DNA of 64,000 nucleotides from Thiemannella venezuelensis (GCF_014203605.1 NZ_JACHJJ010000001.1:496001-560000), one strand, 5' to 3'; positions 17,002 through 25,891 are shown, numbered from the stretch's first letter. A program made the numbers and translations. Notes: generated by a model from the letters alone, not told the origin.

Positions 17002-17547
17002 ATGAACTTCCCCGCCGAGCGGTACGGCTCCCGCGTGCAGCTCTCGGAGTCCTTCGGCGAGACCACCGCGGACGTGGCGGCCGGAGACTGGCTGGAGGTG
17101 CTGGCGGCCGCGCGGGACGCGGGCTACGCGTTCCTCGACTGGCTGACCGGCGTCGACGATCCGCCGGACGGGTTCCGCGTCGTCGCGCACCTCTACGACC
17201 CGGTGGAGCGCGCCCGGCTGCTGCTGCGCACCCGCGTGCCGCGCGCCGACCCCCGCCTGCCCAGCGCGGTCGGGGTGTTCCGGGGCGCGAACTGGCACGA
17301 GCGGGAGACCTTCGAGATGTTCGGCGTGGTCTTCGAGGGGCACCCGAACCTGGTCCCGCTGCTGCTGCCCGAGGGCTTCGAGGGCTTCCCGCTCCGCAAG
17401 GACTTCGTGCTCGCCTCGCGGGTCGCCAAGGCCTGGCCGGGAGCCAAGGAACCCGGTGAGTCGGACCACGGCTCGCCGAGCCGCCGCAAGACGCTCCCGC
17501 CGGGCGTTCCGGCCGACTGGGGCCGTGAGGCCCCCGATGCCCCGTGA
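17002..17547 (+). CDS. nuoC: NADH-quinone oxidoreductase-type subunit C (30-kDa)
   Basis: A 181-residue protein with the 30-kDa subunit signature: NWHERETFEMFGVVFEGHPN, then LLLPEGFEGFPLRKDF. This corresponds to the W-x-E-R-E-x-x-D/E-M-F-G and P-L-R-K-D-F elements. ATG start at 17002 with GGAGGAG upstream. The polar tail after residue ~145 is not conserved. In canonical operons nuoD follows; here the next gene is nuoH, 45 bp downstream, so nuoD, nuoE, nuoF and nuoG are absent. Confidence 0.9.
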   Translation: MNFPAERYGSRVQLSESFGETTADVAAGDWLEVLAAARDAGYAFLDWLTGVDDPPDGFRVVAHLYDPVERARLLLRTRVPRADPRLPSAVGVFRGANWHERETFEMFGVVFEGHPNLVPLLLPEGFEGFPLRKDFVLASRVAKAWPGAKEPGESDHGSPSRRKTLPPGVPADWGREAPDAP

Positions 17548-17592
17548 CCGCCGAGCCCGGCCGTGCCGTGACGGCTTCCCGATGGAGGCAGG

Positions 17593-18546
17593 ATGCCTGA
17601 GGTGCTCGACGTCGCCGTCCGGCTCGTCGCGATCGTCGCGGCCTTCCTCGTGCTGCCGCTGGTCGCCGGGCAGATGGAGCACAAGGCCATGGCCCACATG
17701 CAGGCCCGGCTCGGCCCGATGTACGCCGGAGGCTTCCACGGCTGGGCCCAGCTGATCGCCGACGGGGTCAAGTTCGTCCAGAAGGAGGACGTGATCCCGG
17801 CCGCCGCCGACCGCCGGGTCTTCGGCCTGGCTCCCGGCGTGGCGCTGGTGCCGTACCTGGTGGTGATGGTCGTCATCCCGGTCGGGCCCGGCCTGGTCGG
17901 GGTGGACCTGGACGCCGGGTTGTTCTTCGTGCTCGCGGTGATGGGCGTCGGGGTGCTCGGCTCGATCATGGCCGGCTGGTCCTCCGGGAACAAGTACTCC
18001 CTGATGGGCGGGATGCGCTCGGCCGCCCAGCTGATGTCCTACGAGCTCCCGCTGGTGCTGGCGGCCTCCAGCGTCGCGATGGCGGCGGGCACGCTCTCCC
18101 TGCCGGGCATCGTGGAGGCCTGGCAGTGGTGGTGGCTGCCCTGGCAGGCGATCGGCGGGGTGGTGTTCTTCACGGCGGGCCTGGCCGAGCTGCGCCGTCC
18201 GCCGTTCGACATGCCGCTCGCCGAGTCCGAGATCATCATGGGGCCCATGACGGAGTACACCGGGATCCGGTTCGCCTTCTTCCTGCTGGCCGAGTACGCC
18301 GGGATCATCGTGCTCTCCGCGCTGACCGGCGTGCTCTTCCTGGGCGGCTGGCACGGGCCGCTGCTGCCCGGGCCCGTGTGGATGCTCCTCAAGGTGTTCG
18401 CGCTGGTGTTCGTGGTGATCTGGCTCCGGGTGAGCTATCCCCGGCTCCGCGAGGACCAGCTCCAGAAGCTCGCCTGGGCCGGGCTGGTCCCGCTGGCGCT
18501 GGTCCAGCTCGCGCTCACCGGGGTCGTCAAGGTCCTCGCCGTGTGA
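17593..18546 (+). CDS. nuoH: NADH-quinone oxidoreductase-type subunit H
   Basis: A 317-residue protein with eight expected helices. Key motifs of the quinone-chamber subunit are present: ERK-like HKAMAHMQARLGPM (~32-45), KEDVIPAAADR, and RPPFDMPLAESEIIMGPMTEY (~197-217, quoted as RPPFD and the Glu-rich AESE loop), then LLAEYAGII. ATG start after GGAGGCAGG. NuoH joins the membrane arm to the hydrophilic arm and lines the quinone tunnel. It ends 40 bp from the convergent kinase gene, where the operon is interrupted before resuming with nuoI at 20135. Confidence 0.93.
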   Translation: MPEVLDVAVRLVAIVAAFLVLPLVAGQMEHKAMAHMQARLGPMYAGGFHGWAQLIADGVKFVQKEDVIPAAADRRVFGLAPGVALVPYLVVMVVIPVGPGLVGVDLDAGLFFVLAVMGVGVLGSIMAGWSSGNKYSLMGGMRSAAQLMSYELPLVLAASSVAMAAGTLSLPGIVEAWQWWWLPWQAIGGVVFFTAGLAELRRPPFDMPLAESEIIMGPMTEYTGIRFAFFLLAEYAGIIVLSALTGVLFLGGWHGPLLPGPVWMLLKVFALVFVVIWLRVSYPRLREDQLQKLAWAGLVPLALVQLALTGVVKVLAV

Positions 18547-18551
18547 TCCGT

Positions 18552-18578
18552 CTCCCGGGCGGGGAGCCCCTCCGCCCG
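18552..18578. terminator. Bidirectional terminator hairpin between nuoH and the kinase gene
   Basis: CCCGGGCGG (18552-18560) pairs with CCGCCCGGG (18570-18578) across a GC-rich loop, in the 39-bp convergent gap. It would end the nuoABCH transcript and imply separate promoters for nuoI-N. Confidence 0.65.
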
Positions 18579-18585
18579 GGGCGGG

Positions 18586-19947
18586 TCACTGGACGATCCG
18601 CAGCATGATGTCGGCGGCCGTCGGCCGGTTGGCGGGTGCCTTCTCCAGGCAGGCGCCGGCCAGCGGGCGCAGCGAGGCCGGCAGCGGCGACAGGTCGGGC
18701 TGGTGGTTGATCACCCGGTTGAGGATGGCGGGGATGGTGTCCGAGCCGAAGGCGACGCGGCCCGAGGCGGCGAAGATCATGGTGGACGCCCAGCTGAACA
18801 CGTCGGACTCCGGGCCGACGTGCCCTCCGGCGAGCTGCTCGGGGGACATGTAGGCGGGGGTGCCCATGACGCTGGAGGTCGCGGTGACCTGGTCGAGGGC
18901 GCGGGCGATGCCGAAGTCGATCACGCGGGGCCCGTCGGAGCCGATCAGCACGTTGGCCGGCTTGAAGTCGCGGTGCACGACGCCGGCCTTGTGGATGGCG
19001 GCCAGCGCCCCGGCCGTGGCCAGGGCCAGCCGGGTCAGCCCGTCCCCGTCCCGGGGGCCCTTGTCGCGCACGAGCTGCTCCAGGGAGACCCCGTCCACGT
19101 ACTCGCTGACGACGTAGGCCTGGTCGTCGTTGATGTTGACGTCCAGCACCCGGGCGGTGGAGAACGTCGCGACCTTGCGCGTCGCCTCGACCTCCCGCAG
19201 GAACCGGTCGCGGGCGGCCCTGTCCCCGATGAAACGCTCGTGCAGGACCTTGATCGCCACCTTCCGCCCCTGCGGGGTGAGGGCCAGGTGGACTGTTCCC
19301 TGGCCGCCGCGGCCGAGGACGTCGATCACCCGGTACGGCCCGATCCACTCCTGGGGCCGGTCGGACTGCGCGAACTGCATGTGCGTCAGGGGAGGCTGGT
19401 CGCTGTGCAGCGTGTTCTTCAGGTAAGGGGGCTGGGTGGAGTGCGGGACGGGGGTGTACTGCGCGGAGGGCGGGCCGTACTGCGGATGCGCGGACTGGGC
19501 GGGCGGAGCCGGAGCCGGGTGCAGGTACAGCCCGGCGGGCGGGGGCACCGGGGCGTGGTAGGGCTGCGGTCCTGAGGAGGGCTGCGCCCGGAAGACCGCG
19601 GTCCGGATGATCAGGGCGTGGGTCATCCCGCCGAGCCAGCTGCCGAGCAACCCGATCGTGAGCAGGACGTCCAGCCAGGTCGGGATCAGATCGGAGTCCC
19701 CGTACGTGCCCGCCCCGATGACGAACACGCCCATCCCGAGGGTGTACAGGGCGGTCGCGAAGACGAGCGGCACGCTCCGCAGCCGCCGGGCGGCGAACCC
19801 CATGATGAACGGCGTTCCGAAGCCGCAGGTGAACAGGGGGATCAGCGCCCACAGCACGGTCAGGCCCGTGTTGGAGGGGGAGGGCTGCGGCCCGTGCGGC
19901 TGCTGCGGGTGGTGCGGGTGCCAGGTGGGGCCGTACTGCTGGGACAT
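18586..19947 (-). CDS. Membrane-associated Ser/Thr protein kinase
   Basis: The ATG at 19947 (MSQQYGPTW) gives 453 residues; an upstream in-frame extension exists but lacks coding character. The N-terminus is Pro/His/Gln-rich and is followed by three hydrophobic segments (~27-50, 59-82, 91-115) and a Pro/Tyr/Gln-rich linker. The kinase domain covers ~195-450. It has the Gly loop LGRGGQGTV (~208), VAIKVL lysine, catalytic loop HRDFKPANVL (~323), VIDFGIAR (~343) and GTPAYMSPEQ. All catalytic residues are present. Unusually the membrane segments precede the kinase. The gene lies antisense inside the nuo operon, between nuoH and nuoI, so it may control or respond to respiratory state (inference). 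Confidence 0.85.
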   Translation of the reverse strand: MSQQYGPTWHPHHPQQPHGPQPSPSNTGLTVLWALIPLFTCGFGTPFIMGFAARRLRSVPLVFATALYTLGMGVFVIGAGTYGDSDLIPTWLDVLLTIGLLGSWLGGMTHALIIRTAVFRAQPSSGPQPYHAPVPPPAGLYLHPAPAPPAQSAHPQYGPPSAQYTPVPHSTQPPYLKNTLHSDQPPLTHMQFAQSDRPQEWIGPYRVIDVLGRGGQGTVHLALTPQGRKVAIKVLHERFIGDRAARDRFLREVEATRKVATFSTARVLDVNINDDQAYVVSEYVDGVSLEQLVRDKGPRDGDGLTRLALATAGALAAIHKAGVVHRDFKPANVLIGSDGPRVIDFGIARALDQVTATSSVMGTPAYMSPEQLAGGHVGPESDVFSWASTMIFAASGRVAFGSDTIPAILNRVINHQPDLSPLPASLRPLAGACLEKAPANRPTAADIMLRIVQ

Positions 19948-20034
19948 GGCGCGAACAATACGTACATCTGAAGACTCTTGCAGTCCCCTTGCCGATGGAT
20001 TTCCGCGACGTGGCGCGGAAGTCGAACACACAGA

Positions 20035-20060
20035 CTGTGGATAACCGCTGTGGATAACCG
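20035..20060. promoter_or_regulatory. Two tandem perfect DnaA-box-like sites
   Basis: The 13-bp unit CTGTGGATAACCG occurs twice head-to-tail (20035-20047, 20048-20060). Each contains TGTGGATAA, the exact complement of the DnaA box TTATCCACA. The pair lies between the divergent kinase and nuoI genes, 75 bp before the nuoI start. Confidence 0.6.
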
Positions 20061-20073
20061 GCGGAGTCCGGGG

Positions 20074-20125
20074 ATGACGTCCTCCCTCGGACTGCCGCAT
20101 TCCCGAGCGGCGTGCCGTACGTCAT
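20074..20125. promoter_or_regulatory. Inverted repeat ATGACGT / ACGTCAT upstream of nuoI
   Basis: Perfect 7-bp arms at 20074-20080 and 20119-20125, with 38 bp between. The right arm ends 9 bp before the nuoI GTG. It may be an operator or part of the promoter region that must serve nuoI-N after the operon break. Confidence 0.3.
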
Positions 20126-20134
20126 GATGTTGAA

Positions 20135-21205
20135 GTGGCGCGGATACCAGGAGTGGGACTGGCGAAGGGACTGTCGATCACCCTTCGCCACATGCTGAGC
20201 AGATCGGTGACCCAGCAGTATCCCGAGGTGCGGCCGGACCTGCCCGCCCGGAGCCGGGGGGTGATCGCGCTGGTCGAGGAGAACTGCACGGTGTGCATGC
20301 TCTGCGCCCGCGAGTGTCCCGACTGGTGCATCTACATCGACTCGCACAAGGAGACGCTCCCCGCCCCGGAGGGCGGGCGCCCGCGGGCCCGGAACGTGCT
20401 GGACCGCTTCGCGATCGACTTCTCGCTCTGCATGTACTGCGGGATCTGCATCGAGGTCTGCCCCTTCGACGCGCTGTTCTGGTCCCCGGAGTTCGAGTAC
20501 GCCGAGGGCGACATCCGCAACCTCGTCCACGAGAAGGACCGCCTGGCGGCCTGGGTCCAGACCGTCCCCCCGCCCCCGGCGCACGAGCCCAACGCCGACC
20601 CGCCCAAGGAACTCGCCGCCGCATCCCGCCCCGCCCGTCCCGACACCCCCCGCCCCGCCCGGGCCCGTCCCGCCTCAGGCGAGGCGGGAGCCGTACGGCC
20701 GGGCGGGCCCGAGCAGCCGGGCGCCGGGGAGCGGGGAGCCGCCACCGGGGTGCAGGAGGCCGGGGGCGCGGAGGCCGGGGGCGCGGTCGCGGGTGAGCCG
20801 GGCGGTGGTGAGCCGGGCGGTGGTGAGCCGGGCGGTGGTGAGCCGGGCGGTGAGCCGGGTGCCGGGCGGTCCGCCGCCGGCGGGCCGGGCGGCGGCGAAG
20901 GGGCCGCCGGGAGCAGGCCCGCGAGGCCGGAGCGGAGGCCGTCGGCCGGGCACGCCAGCGTCCGGGCGATCAGGCCGCCGGGCGCGCTTCCGAAGAAACC
21001 CGGTCCGGCTCCGGACCCGCCGTCTTCTGAGCCGCCGTCTTCCGGGCCGCCGTCTTCTGATCCGCCGGCCCCGGGCCCGCCGTCCACAGGTCGGCCGCCG
21101 TCCGGGAAGTTGTCCACAGATGGGGGTGGCGCGCCCCCGGAGAAGGGCGCGCCGGAGCAGACTGCTGCCACGGACCCCGGTGGAGAGCCCGAGGAGGAGT
21201 CGTGA
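20135..21205 (+). CDS. nuoI: NADH-quinone oxidoreductase-type subunit I with long disordered tail
   Basis: A GTG-start product of 356 residues, about twice the usual ~160-200. The functional part is the first ~150 residues: two ferredoxin motifs, C51-C54-C57-C61 ([12 protein letters not shown]) and C99-C102-C105-C109 ([12 protein letters not shown]), bind clusters N6a and N6b. Residues ~150-356 are a Pro/Gly/Ala/Glu-rich tail including a GEPGG repeat from four 15-bp units (20792-20851). In canonical complex I, NuoI receives electrons from NuoG. With NuoG missing, these clusters are the probable entry point for ferredoxin electrons, and the tail could recruit a partner (inference). The stop overlaps the nuoJ GTG by 4 bp. 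Confidence 0.92.
   Translation: MARIPGVGLAKGLSITLRHMLSRSVTQQYPEVRPDLPARSRGVIALVEENCTVCMLCARECPDWCIYIDSHKETLPAPEGGRPRARNVLDRFAIDFSLCMYCGICIEVCPFDALFWSPEFEYAEGDIRNLVHEKDRLAAWVQTVPPPPAHEPNADPPKELAAASRPARPDTPRPARARPASGEAGAVRPGGPEQPGAGERGAATGVQEAGGAEAGGAVAGEPGGGEPGGGEPGGGEPGGEPGAGRSAAGGPGGGEGAAGSRPARPERRPSAGHASVRAIRPPGALPKKPGPAPDPPSSEPPSSGPPSSDPPAPGPPSTGRPPSGKLSTDGGGAPPEKGAPEQTAATDPGGEPEEES
20792..20851 (+). repeat. Four tandem 15-bp repeats in the nuoI tail
   Basis: Exact copies of GGTGAGCCGGGCGGT at 20792, 20807, 20822 and 20837, in frame, encoding GEPGG units. Length variation would not disturb the iron-sulfur domain. Confidence 0.9.
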
Positions 21206-21741
21206 CGGAAGCGGTGCCGTCCTATCTGTCGCCGACCGGCCAGGAGATCGTCTTCCTCCTCCTCGGCGCGATGGCGGTCGGTTCGGCGCTGCTGGTCGTG
21301 ACCACCAGGCAACTCGTCCACGCCGCGCTCTGGCTGGTCGTCTGCTTCGGCGCCCTGGCCGGGTGCTACCTGGTCCTGACGGCCGAGTTCGTCGCGTGGG
21401 TCCAGGTGCTGATCTACGTCGGGGCCGTCATCGTCCTGCTCCTGTTCGGCATCATGCTCACCCGCGCCCCGATCGGCAGGACCGCCGACCTGGACAGCGG
21501 GAACCGGGCCGTCGCCGCGGTGGTGGCGGTCGCGACCGCGGCCGTGCTGGTCACCGTGGTCGTCGACGGCTTCCGCAACGCCTACGCCCCCCTCGATCCC
21601 GGGGCGGGTTCGGCCGGGGAGCTGGGCTCCGCGATCTTCCGCAACTGGGTGCTGCCCTTCGAGGCGCTCTCGGTCCTCCTGCTGGCCGCCCTGATCGGCG
21701 CCATCGTCATCTCCCGCACCGACATCCGGGGGAGGGACTGA
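21202..21741 (+). CDS. nuoJ: NADH-quinone oxidoreductase-type subunit J
   Basis: A 179-residue membrane protein with five helices. The conserved third-helix region reads [21 protein letters not shown] (residue range ~62-82), containing the W-V-Q-x-x-x-Y-x-G-A core of NuoJ. This helix includes the pi-bulge used in coupling. The GTG start overlaps the nuoI stop (GTGA), implying translational coupling. nuoK begins 1 bp after its stop. Confidence 0.93.
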   Translation: MTEAVPSYLSPTGQEIVFLLLGAMAVGSALLVVTTRQLVHAALWLVVCFGALAGCYLVLTAEFVAWVQVLIYVGAVIVLLLFGIMLTRAPIGRTADLDSGNRAVAAVVAVATAAVLVTVVVDGFRNAYAPLDPGAGSAGELGSAIFRNWVLPFEALSVLLLAALIGAIVISRTDIRGRD

Positions 21742-21742
21742 C

Positions 21743-22120
21743 GTGCACGTCGTCTATCCGGCGGTCGTCTCGGCGCTGCTGTTCTCCATCGGGGTCTACG
21801 GCGTGCTCGCCCGCCGCAACACCATCCTGGTCCTGATGTCCGTCGAGCTCATGCTCAACGCGGTCAACCTCAACCTGGTCGCCTTCGACGTGTGGCTGCG
21901 GGACCGGCTCCACGGAGGCCAGGTGCTCACGCTCTTCGTCATCGTGATCGCCGCCGCCGAGGTCGGCCTCGGTCTGGCGATCATCCTCGCGCTCTACCGC
22001 AACCGCCGGACCGTGGACCTCGACCGCCTCCGCGCCCTCGCCGAACCCGCGCCCGGCGACGGCGCCGCGTCACCGGCGCCCGGGCGGGAGACCGCGGCCC
22101 GGGCGGAGGAGACGCCATGA
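21743..22120 (+). CDS. nuoK: NADH-quinone oxidoreductase-type subunit K
   Basis: A 125-residue protein with three helices. It has [20 protein letters not shown] (~29-48), where the Glu in SVELMLN is the conserved proton-channel carboxylate, and a second Glu in [19 protein letters not shown] polar Ala/Pro/Arg-rich tail of ~25 residues is extra compared with enteric NuoK. GTG start. The stop overlaps the nuoL ATG (ATGA). Confidence 0.93.
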   Translation: MHVVYPAVVSALLFSIGVYGVLARRNTILVLMSVELMLNAVNLNLVAFDVWLRDRLHGGQVLTLFVIVIAAAEVGLGLAIILALYRNRRTVDLDRLRALAEPAPGDGAASPAPGRETAARAEETP

Positions 22121-24090
22121 TCACGACCGCCGCGCTCGTCGTCCTGCTCCCGTTCCTGGCGGCCGTCGCCGGCCTGCTCGGCTCCCGATGGCCCCGGCAC
22201 GTCCGCGGGGACCATCCCGGGGGCGCGCAGACCGGGCCGGAGCGGGCCGAGGCGGAGCGCGCCGACCTGGCCGCGGGCCGCAGGGCCGCCTGGATCGCCG
22301 TCGTGCCCACCGCGGTCTCCGCGGTCCTCGCGGTCTGGCTGGCGTTCACCCGCTGGGCGGAGTCCGGACACGACCCGGGCGGGCCGTTCCCGTTCGAGGC
22401 CGGCGGCGGCACGCCCGGCGCCGTCACCGGGACGCTCACCGTCATCGACACGGGCTCGGTGCCGATCTCGCTCGGACTGCTGGTCGACGGGCTCGCCGCG
22501 ACGATCGGCGTGCTGGTCACGCTGGTCGCGCTCGCCGTGCAGACCTACTCCGTCGGCTACCTGCACGGCGACCGCCGCTACCCGTCCTACAGCGCGTTCA
22601 TCAGCCTGTTCACCAGCGCCATGCTCCTGGTCGTCTACGCGGCCGACCTCCTCGTCCTCTACGTGGGCTGGGAGATCATGGGCCTGTGCTCCTACCTGCT
22701 GATCGGGCACTGGTGGGAGGACCGGGCCAACTCCCGGGCCGCGGTCAAGGCGTTCCTGGTCACCCGGCTCGGCGACGTGGGCTTCCTGTTCGGGATCTTC
22801 GTCCTCGGCACGGCGGCCGGCAGCTTCAGGATCGCCGACGTGCTCGCCGCGGTCCCGGGCATGTCCTCCGGCACGGTCGTCGCCGCGACGATGCTGCTGC
22901 TGGCCGGGGTGGCGGGCAAGAGCGCCCAGGTCCCGCTGCACACCTGGCTCCCGGACGCGATGGCCGGTCCGACTCCGATCAGCGCGCTCATCCACGCCGC
23001 CACCATGGTCGCCGCCGGGATCTTCATCGTCGCCCGCCTCCACCCGGCCTTCCTCGCCGCCGGGCCCACCCTGGACGTGCTCGCGGTCCTGGCCGCGCTC
23101 GGCATGCTCGGCGCCGCGCTGGCCGCCCTCGCCCAGGACGACCTCAAACGCGTCCTGGCCTACTCCACGATCAGCCAGCTCGCCTACATGGCGGCGGCGC
23201 TGGCCGCGGGCTCCGACAGCGCCGCCGTCTTCCACCTGGTCACCCACGGCGCGTTCAAGGCGCTGCTCTTCCTCTGCGCCGGAGCGGTCATCCACGCGGT
23301 CGGCTCCAACCTGATGAGCGCCATGGGCGGCCTGCGCAGGGAGCTCCCCGTCACCTTCGCCACGATGACGATCGGCTTCGCCGCGCTGATGGGCCTCCCC
23401 CCGGCCAGCGGCTTCTTCAGCAAGGACGAGGTGCTGGTCGCCGTCGAGCGCGCCGTCGCGCAGGGGCCGCTCACCGACGCGGCCGCCCTGCTGCTGTACG
23501 GCAGCGCCCTGGCCACGGTCGCGGTGACCGGCGCCTACGCCACCCGCGCCTGGCTACGGACCTTCTTCGGGCAGCGCGCGGTCGTCGCGCTTCCCGAACC
23601 CGCCCCCGGCGTCGCCCACGTGATCGACACCCGTGAGGCACCGGCCACCATGCGCTGGCCGCTCATCGTCCTCGCGGTCCCGGCCCTGCTGCTGGGCTTC
23701 GCAGGCCTGTCCGGCGTGCACTGGGGCACGGCCGCGCTGAGCGTCGCCGTGGCCCTGCTCGGCGCCGGAGCCGTCTACGCCGTCTGGCGGAGCGACCCCC
23801 TGTCCGACCCGGCCCGCATGCTCGGCCCCTTCCGCGTCCCCTGCGAGCGGGCCTTCTACGCCGACTCCGCCTACCGGGCGCTGTTCGCCCGCCCGGTCCT
23901 CGCCCTCGCCCGCCTGGTCGTCCGCACCGACGACCGGGTGGTGGACGGCGCGGTGCGCGGCTCCGGCCGGGCGGCACTGGGCCTGTCCGGACTGGTGCGT
24001 CTCACGCAGAACGGCAACGCCCAGCTCTACGTGACCGGCCTGCTCGCGGGCGTGCTCCTCATCGCGGTCGGGGCGGTGGTGTTCGGTTGA
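22117..24090 (+). CDS. nuoL: NADH-quinone oxidoreductase-type subunit L (antiporter-like)
   Basis: A 657-residue antiporter-like subunit with ~16 helices. The ATG at 22117 overlaps the nuoK stop and begins [20 protein letters not shown]. Proton-pathway markers are present: [19 protein letters not shown] (functional Glu of helix 5), [20 protein letters not shown] with the key Lys, [18 protein letters not shown], and [18 protein letters not shown]. It forms the distal proton pump of the membrane arm. The stop (TGA, 24088-24090) overlaps the start of a 24-codon hydrophobic ORF. Confidence 0.94.
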   Translation: MITTAALVVLLPFLAAVAGLLGSRWPRHVRGDHPGGAQTGPERAEAERADLAAGRRAAWIAVVPTAVSAVLAVWLAFTRWAESGHDPGGPFPFEAGGGTPGAVTGTLTVIDTGSVPISLGLLVDGLAATIGVLVTLVALAVQTYSVGYLHGDRRYPSYSAFISLFTSAMLLVVYAADLLVLYVGWEIMGLCSYLLIGHWWEDRANSRAAVKAFLVTRLGDVGFLFGIFVLGTAAGSFRIADVLAAVPGMSSGTVVAATMLLLAGVAGKSAQVPLHTWLPDAMAGPTPISALIHAATMVAAGIFIVARLHPAFLAAGPTLDVLAVLAALGMLGAALAALAQDDLKRVLAYSTISQLAYMAAALAAGSDSAAVFHLVTHGAFKALLFLCAGAVIHAVGSNLMSAMGGLRRELPVTFATMTIGFAALMGLPPASGFFSKDEVLVAVERAVAQGPLTDAAALLLYGSALATVAVTGAYATRAWLRTFFGQRAVVALPEPAPGVAHVIDTREAPATMRWPLIVLAVPALLLGFAGLSGVHWGTAALSVAVALLGAGAVYAVWRSDPLSDPARMLGPFRVPCERAFYADSAYRALFARPVLALARLVVRTDDRVVDGAVRGSGRAALGLSGLVRLTQNGNAQLYVTGLLAGVLLIAVGAVVFG

Positions 24091-24161
24091 TCCCTCTTCT
24101 CCTGTTCCTGGTGGCTCTCGTGGTGCTGCTCCTGATCCGGCTGGCGGTGATGCGGCGATGA
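24087..24161 (+). CDS. Candidate 24-residue single-helix membrane miniprotein in the nuo operon
   Basis: A TTG-start ORF fills the gap between nuoL and nuoM exactly. Its TTG overlaps the nuoL stop (TTGA) and its TGA overlaps the nuoM ATG (ATGA), so all three reading frames are overlap-coupled. The peptide begins [19 protein letters not shown] and ends AVMRR: one uninterrupted helix-length hydrophobic stretch with a positively charged end, as in small accessory membrane subunits. Third codon positions are mostly G or C. TTG starts are used elsewhere here (sigma factor at 31533, GDT1 protein at 61027). The ORF might instead only keep ribosomes moving from nuoL to nuoM. No named family was recognised. 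Confidence 0.55.
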   Translation: MIPLLLFLVALVVLLLIRLAVMRR

Positions 24162-25891
24162 GCTGGTTGCCGGTTCTGCTGCTCGCGGTGCCTCTGGCCG
24201 GGGCGGTCGCGCTGCTCGCGCCGTCGCGGATGGACGCCCCCTCCCGGGGGAGGCTGCTGCGCGTCCACGGGCTGGCCGTCTCCGGGGTCACGTTCGCGCT
24301 GTCCGCGGTGCTCGCGGCCACCTTCGACTACGGCGACCCGGCCCGGGTGCAGTTCGAGACCGACCTGGCCTGGATCCCGGGCCTGGACCTCAGGTTCCAC
24401 CTCGGCGTCGACGGGATCTCGCTGCCGCTGGTCGTGCTGACGGCGCTGCTGACCTTCCTCTGCTTCGTCTACCTGTGCCGGGGCCGCGCCGACGGCCCGG
24501 GGCAGCTGCTGCGCCCCAGGGCGGGCGGGAACAGACCGCGTGCCCTGGTCTTCACGCTGCTCGTCCTCGAAGTCGGCATGATCGGCACGTTCCTCGCCCT
24601 CGACCTGCTGCTGTTCTTCGTGTTCTTCGAGGTCGTCCTCATCCCGATGTACTTCGTGATCGCCGTCTGGGGCGGTCGCGCACGCCGGGCGGCGGCGGTC
24701 AAGTTCATCCTCTACACGCTGCTCGGCTCGGTCGTGCTGCTGCTCGGCCTGCTGATCGTCTGGGCGCAGGCCGGCACCCTGGACATGGTCGCCCTCGCCC
24801 GGGCGCACGGCACCGGCATGTCCCACTCGGTGCAGGTCGTCGCCTTCGTCGCGGTCGGCATCGGCCTGGCGGTCAAGACCCCGATGTGGCCGCTGCACAC
24901 CTGGCTGCCCGACGCCCACACCGAGGCTCCCACCGTCGGCTCGGTGCTCCTGGCGGGCGTGCTGCTCAAGATGGGCACCTACGGCTTCGCGCGCATCGCG
25001 ATCCCCGTCCTGCCCGACGGCGCCGCCGCGGTCGCCCCCTGGCTGGGCGCCTTCGCGGTGATCGGCATCATCTACGGCTCACTGGCCTGCCTGGCCCAGC
25101 GCGACCTCAAGCGGATGATCGCCTACTCCTCGATCGGTCACATGGGTTTCGTGCTGCTCGGCTTCGCCACGCTGACCCCGGTCGGCGTCAACGCCGCCCT
25201 GTTCGGCAACATCGCCCACGGCCTGATCACCGGCCTGCTGTTTTTCCTTGCCGGAGCGGTCAAGGAGCGGTACGGCACCGCCGACATGCCCGCGCTCGGC
25301 GGAGGCATGCTCTCCCGCCTGCCGCATCTCGGGTCCCTGCTGACCTTCGCCTGCATCGCCTCGCTCGGCCTGCCGGGGCTGGCCGGTTTCTGGGGGGAGA
25401 TGCTCGCGCTCCTGGGGGCCTTCGACCCGGCCCCGGGCCTGTCCCGCCCGCTCTTCCTGGTCTTCATGGCCGTCGGCGGCCTCGGCGCGGTGCTGACCGC
25501 CGCCTACTTCCTGGTCATGCTCTCCCGCGTCACGCACGGGCGCCCCACGGAGACCGTCCACGCCCCCGTGCTCGCCTCGTCGGCAGTGGCGGGAGGCTCC
25601 ACCGGGCAGGGCGTCGCGGCCCCGGCGGAGGCGACGGGCGTGGTCCGCGCCGCCGGTGCGGGCGGCGGAGCGCACGGGTCCGGCACGGGCGGCGGTGCCC
25701 GGGGCGGGGAGCCCTCGGGCGGAGGTTCCGGGGCCCGCGCCGCCGGGGGCGGCGGGTTCCGCGACGTCATGGGACACGAGCTGGCGGCCTGGGTGCCGCT
25801 GGTCCTGCTGATCGTGCTGTTCGGGCTCTGGCCGAAGGCGCTCCTCCTCATCACCGATCCGGTGGTCCGGACCTTCATGGGGGCACCGTGA
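24158..25891 (+). CDS. nuoM: NADH-quinone oxidoreductase-type subunit M (antiporter-like)
   Basis: A 577-residue antiporter-like subunit with ~14 helices. It contains LFFVFFEVVLIPMYFVI (functional Glu), [19 protein letters not shown] (key Lys), GSVLLAGVLLKMGTYGFAR and DLKRMIAYSSIGHMGFVLLG. A Gly/Ala/Ser-rich insertion at ~500-538 between the last two helices is not part of the usual family and is probably a flexible loop. The stop overlaps the nuoN GTG (GTGA). Confidence 0.94.
   Translation: MSWLPVLLLAVPLAGAVALLAPSRMDAPSRGRLLRVHGLAVSGVTFALSAVLAATFDYGDPARVQFETDLAWIPGLDLRFHLGVDGISLPLVVLTALLTFLCFVYLCRGRADGPGQLLRPRAGGNRPRALVFTLLVLEVGMIGTFLALDLLLFFVFFEVVLIPMYFVIAVWGGRARRAAAVKFILYTLLGSVVLLLGLLIVWAQAGTLDMVALARAHGTGMSHSVQVVAFVAVGIGLAVKTPMWPLHTWLPDAHTEAPTVGSVLLAGVLLKMGTYGFARIAIPVLPDGAAAVAPWLGAFAVIGIIYGSLACLAQRDLKRMIAYSSIGHMGFVLLGFATLTPVGVNAALFGNIAHGLITGLLFFLAGAVKERYGTADMPALGGGMLSRLPHLGSLLTFACIASLGLPGLAGFWGEMLALLGAFDPAPGLSRPLFLVFMAVGGLGAVLTAAYFLVMLSRVTHGRPTETVHAPVLASSAVAGGSTGQGVAAPAEATGVVRAAGAGGGAHGSGTGGGARGGEPSGGGSGARAAGGGGFRDVMGHELAAWVPLVLLIVLFGLWPKALLLITDPVVRTFMGAP

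Noticed and set aside
17002-17547. nuoC considered as a fused nuoCD
   Set aside because: The product is only 181 residues and ends after the 30-kDa subunit signature; the 49-kDa (NuoD) sequence is not present.
20035-20060. DnaA boxes considered as a replication origin
   Set aside because: Only two boxes plus isolated ones ~1 kb away, with no dnaA/dnaN genes or AT-rich unwinding region. At most a binding or titration site.
24475-25887. Very long open frame (24475-27633) suggesting a 1052-residue protein
   Set aside because: Its first ~470 codons are an out-of-frame reading of nuoM. Only the part from the GTG at 25888, coupled to the nuoM stop, is NuoN.
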